Of a stretch of DNA of 64,000 bases, positions 50,551-59,941 are shown piece after piece. This stretch comes from Pseudomonas frederiksbergensis (GTDB taxonomy: Bacteria; Pseudomonadota; Gammaproteobacteria; Pseudomonadales; Pseudomonadaceae): contig NZ_MOBM01000038.1 of the NCBI RefSeq assembly GCF_003732275.1, forward strand, positions 62,001-126,000. The letters are read 5' to 3'. Made by a program: the position numbers and the translations under genes. The notes beneath the pieces were generated by a model that was not told where the DNA came from, did no database searches, and saw nothing but the letters and a program-made list of their open reading frames with translations. Every line of letters starts with the position of its first letter. Position 1 is the stretch's first letter.

Positions 50551-52388
50551 GCGTAGGCTCCCAAGGTCATGGTGGTTAAATCCTGCTGAGTCTTTCGCAA
50601 CTCGGCACTGTCGTGATGGCAAAGGATTTCACTGCCGCCGTCGATGATCCGGCGGTTCGGCGCGGTGCGATTGCACAGGCCGTCGACCCGCACCGGGCAG
50701 CGACTGAGGAAGGTGCACAGCTCTGGCACATTGGCCTTGGCGCCGATCGGCGGCAGCGTGCCGCAAGTGGTGCCGCAGTTTTCCAGCCAGCCCTGTCGCA
50801 GCTCCGGCACCGAATGGATCAACAGGTCGGTGTAGGGGTGAAACGGTGCCTGCGCGAAAGACTGCCGAGTGCCGGCCTGAACCTTGTGGCCGCTGTACAT
50901 CACCACAATGTCGTCGCACAGCGCCCGCACCGTGGAGATGTCATGGCTGATGAACAGATACGACACGCCCAGTTGCTGACGAAGATCGCGCAGCAGTTCA
51001 AGAATCGCCGCACCGACCACGGTGTCCAGCGCAGAGGTCACTTCATCGCAAAGGATCAGGTCCGGTTTGGCCGCCAGGGCCCGGGCCAGGTTGACCCGCT
51101 GCTTTTGCCCGCCGGAGAGTTCATTCGGGCGTCGTTCCGCCATGGCCCGCGGCAGGCGCACCAGGTCCAGCAGTTCGCCGATACGCTCGCGCAGTGCGGC
51201 GCCCTTGAGGCCGAAGTACATCTTCAGCGGACGACTCAGAATGGTGCCAACACTGTGCATCGGGTTGAGCGCTGTGTCGGCGTTCTGGAACACCATCTGA
51301 ATCCGCCGGAACTGTTCGTCAGTGCGCTCGGACAAACTGCCGCCCAATGGCTGGCCATCGAACGTCAGGCCGCCCAATGCGGGCATCAGCAACCCGGCCA
51401 CCACCCGCGCCAGGGTCGACTTGCCGGAACCCGACTCCCCGATCACGCCGATGGCCTGGCCCCGGCGCACGGTCAGGTCGATGTCTTCCAGCACGCGGAT
51501 TGCCGGCATGCCTTGCATATTCTTGTTGCCGTAACCGGCGGTCAGCCCCTGAATGGTCAGCAGCGGCGCTTCTTCGGCGATGCCGCAGGGCGGGCGAATT
51601 GTCGTGTCCGGGCGGGCAGCCAGCAGCAGGCTGCGGGTGTATTCATGGGCCGGGGCTTTGAGCAACGGCGCGGTGGCGTTCTGCTCGAAGATTTGCCCGC
51701 CGTTGAGCACCACAATCTGATCGGCCATTTGCGCTACGACCGCCAAGTCGTGGGACACATAGACCGCCGTCGCCCCACGCTCGCGGACCACGCGTTTGAA
51801 GGCACGCAGCACGTCGATCTGGGTGGTCACGTCGAGGGCAGTGGTTGGCTCGTCGAGCACCACCAGCAATGGATCGCTGATCAGCGCCATGGCCGCCATT
51901 ACTCGTTGCAACTGCCCGCCGGATACCTGATGCGGATAACGCTGGCCGATGTGATCAGGGTCCGGCAGGGCCAGGTCGCGGAACAGTTCGATGGCTTTGG
52001 CTTCCAGCGCGGCCCGACTGCCCAAACCATGAATCAAGGCGCCCTCCACTACTTGGTCGATAAGCTTTTTCGCCGGGTTGAACGCGGCGGCGGCACTCTG
52101 GGCGATATACGAAACGCGGTTACCGCGCAGACCTTGCAGCTCGCTTTCGCTCAACGCCAGCATGTCGTGTTCACCAACCTGCACCACCCCGCCCGCCAAC
52201 CGGCAACCGCGCCGGGCATAGCCGAGCAACGCCAGGGCGATGGTGGTCTTGCCGGAGCCAGACTCACCGATCAGCGCCAGCACTTCACCTTTTGCCAGGG
52301 AGAAGCACACGCCCTTGACGATTTCCACCTCGCCGCGCTCACCACAAGCCACCACGCGCAGGTCTTCGACTCGAATCAAATCACTCAT
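50547..52388 (-). CDS. Peptide/opine ABC transporter, fused double ATPase
   Basis: This 613-residue protein joins two ABC ATPases that are separate DppD and DppF genes in E. coli. NBD1 has GESGSGKTT, VSGGQLQRV and LVVLDEPTTALD; NBD2 has GESGSGKST, LSGGQKQRVNLARAL and LILCDEVTSALD, followed by the oligopeptide-type C-terminal Cys-rich motif (CTFLSRCPVRVDGLCNR). Start 52388 has GGGAGG eight bases upstream. It powers the permeases encoded just before it. The Cys-rich tail is common in Opp/Dpp ATPases. Confidence 0.94.
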   Translation of the reverse strand: MSDLIRVEDLRVVACGERGEVEIVKGVCFSLAKGEVLALIGESGSGKTTIALALLGYARRGCRLAGGVVQVGEHDMLALSESELQGLRGNRVSYIAQSAAAAFNPAKKLIDQVVEGALIHGLGSRAALEAKAIELFRDLALPDPDHIGQRYPHQVSGGQLQRVMAAMALISDPLLVVLDEPTTALDVTTQIDVLRAFKRVVRERGATAVYVSHDLAVVAQMADQIVVLNGGQIFEQNATAPLLKAPAHEYTRSLLLAARPDTTIRPPCGIAEEAPLLTIQGLTAGYGNKNMQGMPAIRVLEDIDLTVRRGQAIGVIGESGSGKSTLARVVAGLLMPALGGLTFDGQPLGGSLSERTDEQFRRIQMVFQNADTALNPMHSVGTILSRPLKMYFGLKGAALRERIGELLDLVRLPRAMAERRPNELSGGQKQRVNLARALAAKPDLILCDEVTSALDTVVGAAILELLRDLRQQLGVSYLFISHDISTVRALCDDIVVMYSGHKVQAGTRQSFAQAPFHPYTDLLIHSVPELRQGWLENCGTTCGTLPPIGAKANVPELCTFLSRCPVRVDGLCNRTAPNRRIIDGGSEILCHHDSAELRKTQQDLTTMTLGAYA

Positions 52389-52389
52389 T

Positions 52390-53265
52390 TCAATGACCTC
52401 CCGCACGTCGACTACGCCGTGACGACAGCCGGTCGATGAACAGATTCACGCCGATGGTCAGGGTGCCGATGGCCAGCGCCGGAATCACGATGGCTGGCGC
52501 ACCCTGATTGAGGCCGCCGATATTTTCCCGTACCAGCGAGCCAAGATCTGCATCCGGTGGTTGCACACCCAGGCCGAGGAAGCTCATGCCACTGAGCAGC
52601 AGCACAATGAAACCGAAGCGCAGCCCCAGATCCGTCAACACCGGGTTGAGCATGTTCGGCAGGATTTCCACGCAAGCGATGTACAGTCGGCGTTCGCCAC
52701 GGGTGCGGGCCACTTGCACGTATTCCAGCGCTTCGATGTTCACCGCCATGCTGCGGGCGATGCGGAATGCACCGGGGGTGAAACTCAGCACCGCGGTGCA
52801 GATCAGCAACAGCACCGAGGAGCCGAAAGCCGAGACCATGATCAGCGCCAGCATCTTGCTCGGGATGGAGATAAAGGCATCCATCAAACGACTGATCACC
52901 TCGTCCAGCCACTTTGGCGAGACCACCGACAGCAACGCACATCCGGTGCCCAGCGTGCTGGCCAGCACTGCCGAAATCAACGCCAGGCCAACGGTGAACC
53001 GCGCGCCGACGAGGATGCGGCTGAGCATGTCGCGGCCCAGGTAATCGGTGCCCAGCGGGTAAGCCGCGCTGAGGCTGTCGAAGACGTTGTCGGAAATCAC
53101 TTCGCCCACCGGGTGCGGCGCCAGCCACGGACCGAAGATGGCCACCAGCAACCAGATCACACACATCGCAGCGCCGACCAGACCGAGCCACGACGGCCCA
53201 TGGGAGACCTTGCCTAGCGCCAGCTCGGGGCCGGCAGGCGCCGATTTCGCAATGAGATCGTTCAT
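52390..53265 (-). CDS. Peptide/opine ABC transporter permease (DppC-type)
   Basis: This 291-residue inner-membrane permease has a short cytoplasmic N-terminus, a first helix WLGLVGAAMCVIWLLVAIFGP, the periplasmic loop GTDYLGRDMLSRILVGAR that marks the OppC/DppC type, and the EAA loop ALEYVQVARTRGERRLYIAC. Start 53265 (MNDLIAKSA) follows GAGAAACCA; the frame open to 53643 is not used because it overlaps DppB wholly. Its start overlaps the dppB-type stop by four bases. It forms the channel with its partner. Confidence 0.93.
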   Translation of the reverse strand: MNDLIAKSAPAGPELALGKVSHGPSWLGLVGAAMCVIWLLVAIFGPWLAPHPVGEVISDNVFDSLSAAYPLGTDYLGRDMLSRILVGARFTVGLALISAVLASTLGTGCALLSVVSPKWLDEVISRLMDAFISIPSKMLALIMVSAFGSSVLLLICTAVLSFTPGAFRIARSMAVNIEALEYVQVARTRGERRLYIACVEILPNMLNPVLTDLGLRFGFIVLLLSGMSFLGLGVQPPDADLGSLVRENIGGLNQGAPAIVIPALAIGTLTIGVNLFIDRLSSRRSRRAGGH

Positions 53266-54218
53266 TGGTTTCTCAGCCTCGGATTGGAAAGAATCGCGCA
53301 CAGGTCGGCAATCAGCACCAACCCCAGGTACGCCGTACAAAACAGCATGGTGCAGGCCTGAACCAGCGCCATGTCGCGGTTGGTCACCGCATCGACCATC
53401 AGGCTGGCGATGCCGGGGTAGTTGAAGATGGTCTCGACGATCACTACCCCGCCCAGCAGGTAGGACAGGCTCAGGGCGATGGCATTGGCAATCGGCCCGA
53501 TGGCGTTGGGCAAGGCATGGCGCAGGACGATTCGCATCGGGCTCACGCCTTTGAGCCGGGCCATTTCCACATAGGCACTGTCGAGTTGATCGATCACCGC
53601 CGCCCGGGTCATGCGCGCCATTTGCGCGACAATCACGCAGCACAGCGTCATCACCGGCAAGGCGTAGGTGCGCAGAAATTGCAGCGGTGAGGTGATGTCG
53701 CTGGCATAGGACAACGCCGACAGCCAGCCCAGGTTCACCGCAAAGATCAGCACCGCCAGGGTTGCGACCAGAAACTCCGGCACCGCGACCAGCGCCAGGG
53801 TGACAAAGCTGAGGAAGCTGTCGATGCGCCCGCCGCGGCCCATGGCCGAACCGATGCCGAGGATCAGCGCCACCGGCACCGACACCAGCGCCGTGACGGC
53901 CGCCAGCATCAACGTGTTGGGCACCCGCCCGGCCATCAAGTCGCTGACCGGCATGGCGTTGGACACCGACTGCCCCATGTCACCGCTGAGCAGGTTCATC
54001 AACCAATGCAGGTAACGCACCACACCGGGTTGATCCAACCCCAGTTTCAGGCGCAAGGCCGCCACCTGTTCCGGCGTGGCGAATTGCCCGAGAGCCTGTT
54101 GCGCCGCGTCCCCCGGCAGTACCGCCGTGATGGCGAAAACCACCATGGACACGATCAACAAGGTCACGACCGCCGCGCCCAGGCGCCGGCCGATCAACCA
54201 CAGTGTGTTGCTATTCAT
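53262..54218 (-). CDS. Peptide/opine ABC transporter permease (DppB-type)
   Basis: This 318-residue permease has six helices, the first being RLGAAVVTLLIVSMVVFAIT, and the typical ALGQFATPEQVAALRLKLGL segment. Its EAA loop is YVEMARLKGVSPMRIVLRHA. Start 54218 (MNSNTLWLIG) follows GAGGGTAGGGCG; a start at 54236 is possible. It is 47 bases after the binding protein gene in the same operon. OppB/DppB family is clear; the substrate is not. Confidence 0.93.
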   Translation of the reverse strand: MNSNTLWLIGRRLGAAVVTLLIVSMVVFAITAVLPGDAAQQALGQFATPEQVAALRLKLGLDQPGVVRYLHWLMNLLSGDMGQSVSNAMPVSDLMAGRVPNTLMLAAVTALVSVPVALILGIGSAMGRGGRIDSFLSFVTLALVAVPEFLVATLAVLIFAVNLGWLSALSYASDITSPLQFLRTYALPVMTLCCVIVAQMARMTRAAVIDQLDSAYVEMARLKGVSPMRIVLRHALPNAIGPIANAIALSLSYLLGGVVIVETIFNYPGIASLMVDAVTNRDMALVQACTMLFCTAYLGLVLIADLCAILSNPRLRNQ

Positions 54219-54265
54219 CGCCCTACCCTCATGCAATATCCCCGCTTACACGCGTGTGCGGCCGA

Positions 54266-55903
54266 TCAAGCATCCAGCCAGATCTGCTCGGCGAACATGT
54301 AGCCCATGAAACCGCCCAACGGGTTGCTGCCGTAGCCTTTGATGCGCTGGTCGACGCCATCGATGTTGCTGATGAACACCGGCACGCCGATGCCGCTGTT
54401 GTCGTGCACCAGGGCCTGCATGTCGGCGTACATCTTGCTGCGCTTGGCGTCGTCGGTTTCACCGCGGGCGAGCATCAGCAACTGGTCGAACTGATCGTTC
54501 TTCCAGCCCGATTCGTTCCATGGCGCGCTCGACTGGAAGAACTGCGAGAACATCACGTCGGCGTTCGGCCGCGGGTTGATGTTGCCGAAGCTCAGCGGGT
54601 GCTTCATCCAGTGGTTGGACCAGTAGCCATCACTGGGCAGGCGGTTGACGTCGAGTTTGAGCCCGGCCTGTTTCGCCGATTGCTGCAACAGCACGGCGAT
54701 GTCCACCGAACCGGTCGCGGCCGGTGAGCACATCAGCGGCATGCTGATACTTTCCATGCCGGCCTTCTTCAGCAGGAATTTGGCTTTTTCCGGGTCGTAG
54801 ACCCGCTGCGGCAGGTCGGCGTTGTAATAGCGCGAACCGGGGGAAATCGGATGGTCGTTACCGACCACGGCAAAGCCACGGAACACCGCGGATTTGACCT
54901 GCTCACGGTCCAGCAGGTACTTCATGGCCTGAGTGAATTCCGCACTTTTACCCGGCATCTGGTCCTGACGGATGATCAGGTCCGTGTAGTTGCCCGACGG
55001 TGCATCGACGACGCGGTGGGTGGTGCTGGCCTTGATCCGCGTGGTCGAGCGCGGGTTGACCTCGTTGATGATGTGCACGTCGCCCGACAGCAACGCATTG
55101 ATCCGTGACGGTTCGTCGGCAATCGCGATGAACTCGATCTCGTCCAGGTACGGCAGGCCCGGTTTCCAATAGCCGGTGTTGCGCGCGGCAATCGAGCGCA
55201 CGCCCGGTTTGAATTCCTTGACCTTGAATGGCCCGGTGCCGATGCCCTGATTGAAGTCGGTGGTGCCTTCGGGAACGATCATCAGGTGCGACACGGCGAG
55301 GATCGACGGCAGTTCGGCGTTCGGCGCGCTCAGGCGGATCTGCACTTCGTGGGTGCCGGTGGCCTTGATCTCCTCGAACTGCGCCATCAGCGGCATGACC
55401 TTGGAACCGGTCAGCGGATCCTTGTGGCGCGACAGCGAGTACACCACGTCGGCGGCGCTCAGGGTTTTGCCGTTGTGGAAGGTCACGTCCTTGCGCAGGG
55501 TGATGATCCACAGCGTCGCGTCGGTGTTGTCGATGCGCTCGGCCAGTTCCAGTTGCGGCACCAGATGGCTGTCGAAACGGGTCAGGCCGTTGTAGAACAT
55601 GAAGTGGCGCACGTAGTCGGTGGACAGCGCACCCTTGGCCGGGTCCAGGGTATCGGCGGTGGAGCTGGACATGCCGGCGACGCGAATCCGCCCGCCCGGC
55701 TTGCCTTTGCCCGGGGTCGCCGCTTCTTCGGCGAACAATTTGCCGGCGGCGCCGAACAGGCTACCGGCACCCGCTGCGGCGACACCTGCCACGCCGAGCA
55801 TCTGCAAGGCGCTGCGGCGCGACATGCCGCGATTGAGGCCTTCGAATACCCGCAGGCTTTCCTGGCCGGAAATCAGTGTCGAGTCGATTTTGTTGTCAGT
55901 CAT
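54266..55903 (-). CDS. Periplasmic substrate-binding protein of the ABC transporter
   Basis: This 545-residue SBP_bac_5 protein has a Tat-like signal (GMSRRSALQMLGVAGVAAAG, with two arginines) and a mature start GGRIRVAGMSSSTADTLDPA, typical of DppA/OppA-type binding proteins. ATG 55903 (MTDNKIDS) gives the twin-arginine signal at residues 27-45. It recruits a peptide- or opine-sized ligand to DppBC. The Tat signal suggests it folds before export. The gene follows the DadA/PuuB-like oxidase with a 94-base gap. Confidence 0.92.
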   Translation of the reverse strand: MTDNKIDSTLISGQESLRVFEGLNRGMSRRSALQMLGVAGVAAAGAGSLFGAAGKLFAEEAATPGKGKPGGRIRVAGMSSSTADTLDPAKGALSTDYVRHFMFYNGLTRFDSHLVPQLELAERIDNTDATLWIITLRKDVTFHNGKTLSAADVVYSLSRHKDPLTGSKVMPLMAQFEEIKATGTHEVQIRLSAPNAELPSILAVSHLMIVPEGTTDFNQGIGTGPFKVKEFKPGVRSIAARNTGYWKPGLPYLDEIEFIAIADEPSRINALLSGDVHIINEVNPRSTTRIKASTTHRVVDAPSGNYTDLIIRQDQMPGKSAEFTQAMKYLLDREQVKSAVFRGFAVVGNDHPISPGSRYYNADLPQRVYDPEKAKFLLKKAGMESISMPLMCSPAATGSVDIAVLLQQSAKQAGLKLDVNRLPSDGYWSNHWMKHPLSFGNINPRPNADVMFSQFFQSSAPWNESGWKNDQFDQLLMLARGETDDAKRSKMYADMQALVHDNSGIGVPVFISNIDGVDQRIKGYGSNPLGGFMGYMFAEQIWLDA

Positions 55904-55997
55904 ATCAGTTGTACCTGTCGAAAAAATGAGGCTCGAGTGCCCACGGATATCCGGGGCGTCCTGGAAACGCAAACGACGGTGACGCCACAACATCAAC

Positions 55998-57272
55998 TCA
56001 ATGCAAATAGTCCTGGAAGCGGTAATAAGCGCCCACGAACGGCAGGAACCACGGCTTGCCGAAATGCCCGGGAATCGCCGGCCAGTCGAGTTCGCGCCAG
56101 GGGTTGGCCTCGACCTTGCCAGCCATCACCTCGGCCATGACCTGGCCCATGTGCACCGACATCTGCACCCCATGGCCGCTGTAGCCCATGGAGTGATAAA
56201 CCCCGCCGTGCTGACCGGCGCGAGGCAAGCGGTCGGAGGTCATGTCCACCAGTCCGCCCCAGCAGTAATCGATCTTGACGTTGGCCAACTGCGGGAACAT
56301 CTGCACCATCGCCGCTTGCAGCACCTTGCCGCTCTTGGCGTCGGACACGCTGTCGGACATCGCAAACCGCGCACGCCCGCCGAACAGCAAGCGGTTGTCC
56401 GGGGTCAGGCGAAAGTAGTTACCAATCATGCGGCTGGTGACATAGGCACGCCGACCGGGCAGCAGCTGATCGATCAGGACCTGTGGCAGCACCTCGGTGA
56501 CGATCACGAAACTGCCGACCGGTACGATCCGCCGCCGATACCAACCCAAACCGCCGTGCTGGCAGGCGCCGGTCGCCAGCAATACTTGCCCGGCGTGCAG
56601 CGAACCCTTGCTGGTATTGACCCGATAGCCGCCGACCTGGGCTTTCCAATCCGTCACCGGCGTCCCTTGATGGATCAGCGCACCGTGACGTGCAGCGGCC
56701 TCGGCCAGCCCGACGCCGAAACGCCCAACGTGCATCTGCACGCCGTTGCGCTGCAGCAAGCCGCCGTGGAACTGAGCGGAATTCACTTCAGCGCGGGTCT
56801 GTTCGGCGGTCAGCAACTCGACCTCGGCATCGACTTCCTGGCTAATCAATTCGCAGGTGCGCGCCAGGCCTTCGTAGTGCATCGGTTTGGCCGCCAGCTT
56901 GAGCTTGCCGTTGCGCTTGAGGTCGCAGGCGATCTGCTCCTGCTCCACCAGCGACACCACGCTCTGCACCGCGCTTTCATAGGCCTGGTAATAAGCGCGG
57001 GCCTTGTCGGCACCGAGGCTGGCGCTCAGCCCGGCGTAGTCCTGGGCAACGCCGGTATTGCACTGGCCGCCGTTGCGCCCGGAGGCTTCGCCGATCACCC
57101 TTCCGGCTTCCAGCACCACCACACTGGCGCCCTTCAGCGCCAATGCCCGCGCCGCCGCCAGGCCGGTGAAACCACCACCGACGATGGCCACGTCAACCTG
57201 CCCGGGCAATGCACCGAGCTGAGCACCGGTAAACGCCGGTGCGGTGTCGAGCCAGTAGGATTCACTGCCCAT
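55998..57272 (-). CDS. FAD-dependent amine/amino acid oxidase (PuuB/OrdL-like)
   Basis: This 424-residue flavoprotein of the DAO family has VAIVGGGFTGLAAARALALK, GEASGRNGGQCNTGVAQDYA, and C-terminal GYSGHGVQMSVHMGQVMA. This pattern fits gamma-glutamylputrescine oxidase PuuB and OrdL rather than DadA. It would oxidise a secondary or primary amine to an aldehyde or imine and could act upstream of the aldehyde dehydrogenases nearby. It is 45 bases after the HAD gene on the same strand. No ligase (PuuA) accompanies it. Confidence 0.88.
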   Translation of the reverse strand: MGSESYWLDTAPAFTGAQLGALPGQVDVAIVGGGFTGLAAARALALKGASVVVLEAGRVIGEASGRNGGQCNTGVAQDYAGLSASLGADKARAYYQAYESAVQSVVSLVEQEQIACDLKRNGKLKLAAKPMHYEGLARTCELISQEVDAEVELLTAEQTRAEVNSAQFHGGLLQRNGVQMHVGRFGVGLAEAAARHGALIHQGTPVTDWKAQVGGYRVNTSKGSLHAGQVLLATGACQHGGLGWYRRRIVPVGSFVIVTEVLPQVLIDQLLPGRRAYVTSRMIGNYFRLTPDNRLLFGGRARFAMSDSVSDAKSGKVLQAAMVQMFPQLANVKIDYCWGGLVDMTSDRLPRAGQHGGVYHSMGYSGHGVQMSVHMGQVMAEVMAGKVEANPWRELDWPAIPGHFGKPWFLPFVGAYYRFQDYLH

Positions 57273-57317
57273 GTCTAACCCGCCTATGCCAAATGAAGAA
57301 TGCCGTTACCGTTCGAC

Positions 57318-57986
57318 TCAGAGACCGACCAGCGCCGCCAGCCCACCGATGTCGGTGATCTGCTGGTAGCCGTAGAACGCATTGCCCGGAACCTCGTGAC
57401 CGCGGGCGACAAAGGCCTTGTTCTTGATCTTCATGTCGTGGGCCGGCATCAGGTCGTAACGGAAACTCGAAGACACATGCAAGATGTCTTCCGGGCCGCA
57501 GTTGAGGTTGTCGAGCATGAACTCGAATGCGGCCAGACGCGGCTTGTAGGCCTGGGCCTGTTCGGCGGTGAAGACTTTGTGAAACGGCGCGCCGAGCTTG
57601 TCGACGTTGGACATGATCTGGCTGTCGCTGGCGTTGGAGAAAATCACCAGAGGAATCTTGTCAGCAATTTTCGACAGGCCGGCCGGCACGTCCGGGTGTG
57701 GGCCCCAGGTCGGTACGGCGTCGTAATACAGCTGACCTTCGTCACGGTACTCGATGCCCCAACGCTTACAGACTCGCGCCAGTGAGGTCTTGAGGATTTC
57801 GTCATATGGCATCCAGTCACCCATCACTTGATCCAGACGATAGGCGGAGAAATCCTTGACGAACTGATCCATCTGCTCGGGTACCACGCGATCGGCGAAC
57901 AGTTCGCGAGTCATCGTGCCCATGTGGAAATTGGTCAGCGTACCGTAGCAGTCGAACGTAATGAATTTGGGGCGAAGAAAGCTCAT
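57318..57986 (-). CDS. HAD superfamily hydrolase, haloacid dehalogenase type II-like
   Basis: This 222-residue hydrolase has motif I ITFDCYGTLTNF with nucleophile Asp12, motif II IFSNASDSQI, Lys in QAYKPRLAAFEF, and motif IV VSSSFRYDLMPAHDMKIK. Type II dehalogenases use Asp to displace halide from 2-haloacids; here motif IV has Ser-Phe-Arg in place of the usual Asn-Xaa-Trp, so a different carbon or phosphate substrate is possible. It is the first gene of the long minus-strand operon. The 5' gap to 58283 is unassigned. Confidence 0.87.
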   Translation of the reverse strand: MSFLRPKFITFDCYGTLTNFHMGTMTRELFADRVVPEQMDQFVKDFSAYRLDQVMGDWMPYDEILKTSLARVCKRWGIEYRDEGQLYYDAVPTWGPHPDVPAGLSKIADKIPLVIFSNASDSQIMSNVDKLGAPFHKVFTAEQAQAYKPRLAAFEFMLDNLNCGPEDILHVSSSFRYDLMPAHDMKIKNKAFVARGHEVPGNAFYGYQQITDIGGLAALVGL

Positions 57987-58282
57987 TGAGTGCGGTCCTG
58001 AAGTTCGTTGAGGTCATGGCGCGACAGGCATTCGCTGCGTTTCGGGAGCGGCGATGCAACGCTGCAGCACACCGTCATTACAACACCGTGAAACCAGCAG
58101 ATGGCGTTAAAAGCGACCTCTGCTTGATACAAACCACCGTTTTAGCCATCCCCCTCAGCAGACTTTGCGGCTCGCTCCAGCCTTGGGCAAACCCCGTATT
58201 TGTGCGCTTTTATGGACCTTGATGGCCGCGCGAGGCTCAAAAACGCCCGCATTCACGGCAGAACCTGCGCCGGGCGGAACGA

Positions 58283-58314
58283 AAACGGGCGCATCCGTCA
58301 GGAAGCGCCCGTTT
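58283..58314 (-). terminator. Hairpin terminator downstream of the aldehyde dehydrogenase
   Basis: AAACGGGCGC (58283-58292) pairs with GCGCCCGTTT (58305-58314), a perfect 10-bp stem with a 12-base loop, followed on the minus strand by a short T-run. It lies in the 482-base gap 57987-58468; apart from this, a REP doublet and the presumed HAD-gene promoter, I see nothing coding there. Confidence 0.75.
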
Positions 58315-58358
58315 GGGTGCTGATTAAAGAGTGTTGAAGATCCGGAGGTTATATGGAA

Positions 58359-58452
58359 CCTGTGGGAGCGAGCCTGCTCGCGATAGCGGAGTGTCAGGCA
58401 AAATTAATGTCGACTGACCCTCCCTCTTCGCGAGCAGGCTCGCTCCCACAGG
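58359..58452. repeat. REP doublet after the aldehyde dehydrogenase
   Basis: CCTGTGGGAGCGAGCCTGCTCGCGA and its inverse ending CGCTCCCACAGG. It sits 16 bases past the stop of the aldehyde dehydrogenase. Confidence 0.93.
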
Positions 58453-58468
58453 GGACAATCAGTGGGCG

Positions 58469-59941
58469 CTACTGCACGATATCGATCAGCACGCTCTTGA
58501 AGCGCAAGTTGGCTTCGAACGCTTCGCGCCCCAGGTCCTTGCCGATGCCGGAGCGTTTGTAGCCGCCGGTCGGCAGGATGTAGTCGTTGCTGCGTCCGTA
58601 ACGGTTGACCCACACCGTCCCCGCCTCCAGGCGCCGGACCAGCCGCAACGCACGATTGATGTCAGCGGTGTGCACCCCCGCCGCCAGGCCGTAGGTGGCG
58701 TGTGCGGCCAGGCTCAACGCCTGCTCTTCATCATCGAACGCCTGCACCGTCAGCACCGGGCCGAAGATCTCTTCGCAAACCGCCGGGTTGTGGTTGTCCA
58801 GACCAGCCAGCAAGGTCGGTCGGTAATAAGCCCCGCCCAGCCCTTCGAACAACCCACCGCCAGTCAACACCTCGGCCCCGGCCTGACGCGAGCGCTGGAC
58901 GATGCCATCAATGCGGCTGGCCTGCAGCCGGGAAATGATCGGCGACAGTGTGCTCTCGGAAGACCAGGTCGGCCCCGGGCGCAGCTCTTCGAAATACGCC
59001 TGCAAGTGCGCAATGAACGGTTCCATGATCGAGCGTTCAATCAACAGCCGCGAACCGGACACGCACACCTGCCCGGCGTTACCGGTAATTGCCAGTGCCA
59101 CGGTGCGCGCGGTTTTCGCGATGTCCGGCACGTCGGCGAACACCAGTTGCGGGCTCTTGCCGCCCAGCTCCAGCGTCACCGGTTTCGGCCCCACCAGCGC
59201 GCAGGTAGACATGATGCTCGACCCGGTCGCCGTGGAGCCGGTGAAGGTCACCTTGCCCACCCGAGGATGACGGCACAAGGCATCGCCGGTGACGCGGCCA
59301 TCACCCTGCACCACATTGAAAATCCCTGCTGGAATACCCGCCTGCACCGCCAGCTCGGCGAAGCGCAGGCTGGAGAACGGCGTCAGCTCCGACGGCTTGA
59401 GCACCACGGCATTACCGGCGGCCAGTGCCGGAGCGACTTTCCAGGAGGCCATGCTCAACGGGAAATTCCACGGCGCAATGGCGGCAATCACGCCGTACGG
59501 TTCGGCGATCTGCATGCCCAATCGATCAGTCTGGGTGGCCGCGACATGGCCGCCGTGCTTGTCCGCCAGTTCGGCAAAGAAGCGAATGCCCTCGGCGACA
59601 TAAGGAATATCCCAAGCGATCACATCTTTATGCGGGCGGGTCGACCCCATCGCTTCCAACGGTGCCAGGACGGCGGCATCGGCTTCGATCAGATCGGCCC
59701 AGCGGCGCATGACACGCGCCCGTTCCCGGGGTGGACGACTGGCCCAGTCGCTGCGATTAAAAGCCTGCCAGGTATCATTGACCGCCTCATCCACCAGGTC
59801 GGCATCGGCGATCGGCAACTGGGCATAGGCCTGGCCGTCCGAAGGACGAACCACCTCCAGTCCCGGTTGGGCATCGCGGTATTGACCGGCAATAAAGTGA
59901 GCACTGCGCACAGCGATAAGGCGAGGATCGAAGCTATCCAT
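58469..59941 (-). CDS. NAD-dependent aldehyde dehydrogenase (PuuC-type)
   Basis: This 490-residue aldehyde dehydrogenase has IAPWNFPLSMASWKVAPALA, the cofactor-binding FTGSTATGSSIM, Glu in VTLELGGKSPQL and catalytic Cys in TGNAGQVCVSGSRL. The VNRYGRSNDYILPTGGYKRS tail resembles gamma-glutamyl-gamma-aminobutyraldehyde dehydrogenase PuuC and betaine-type enzymes. Start 59941 has GGAG six bases upstream; the frame is open to 60376 but that part overlaps the divergent GNAT gene's region without similarity. It pairs naturally with the PuuB-like oxidase. Confidence 0.9.
   Translation of the reverse strand: MDSFDPRLIAVRSAHFIAGQYRDAQPGLEVVRPSDGQAYAQLPIADADLVDEAVNDTWQAFNRSDWASRPPRERARVMRRWADLIEADAAVLAPLEAMGSTRPHKDVIAWDIPYVAEGIRFFAELADKHGGHVAATQTDRLGMQIAEPYGVIAAIAPWNFPLSMASWKVAPALAAGNAVVLKPSELTPFSSLRFAELAVQAGIPAGIFNVVQGDGRVTGDALCRHPRVGKVTFTGSTATGSSIMSTCALVGPKPVTLELGGKSPQLVFADVPDIAKTARTVALAITGNAGQVCVSGSRLLIERSIMEPFIAHLQAYFEELRPGPTWSSESTLSPIISRLQASRIDGIVQRSRQAGAEVLTGGGLFEGLGGAYYRPTLLAGLDNHNPAVCEEIFGPVLTVQAFDDEEQALSLAAHATYGLAAGVHTADINRALRLVRRLEAGTVWVNRYGRSNDYILPTGGYKRSGIGKDLGREAFEANLRFKSVLIDIVQ

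Noticed and set aside
50613..52439. 608-codon plus-strand frame opposite the ABC ATPase
   Set aside because: Covers the ATPase antisense; no recognisable domain and His/Gln-rich composition.
56001..57278. 425-codon plus-strand frame opposite the PuuB-like oxidase
   Set aside because: Antisense shadow; composition of an artefact.
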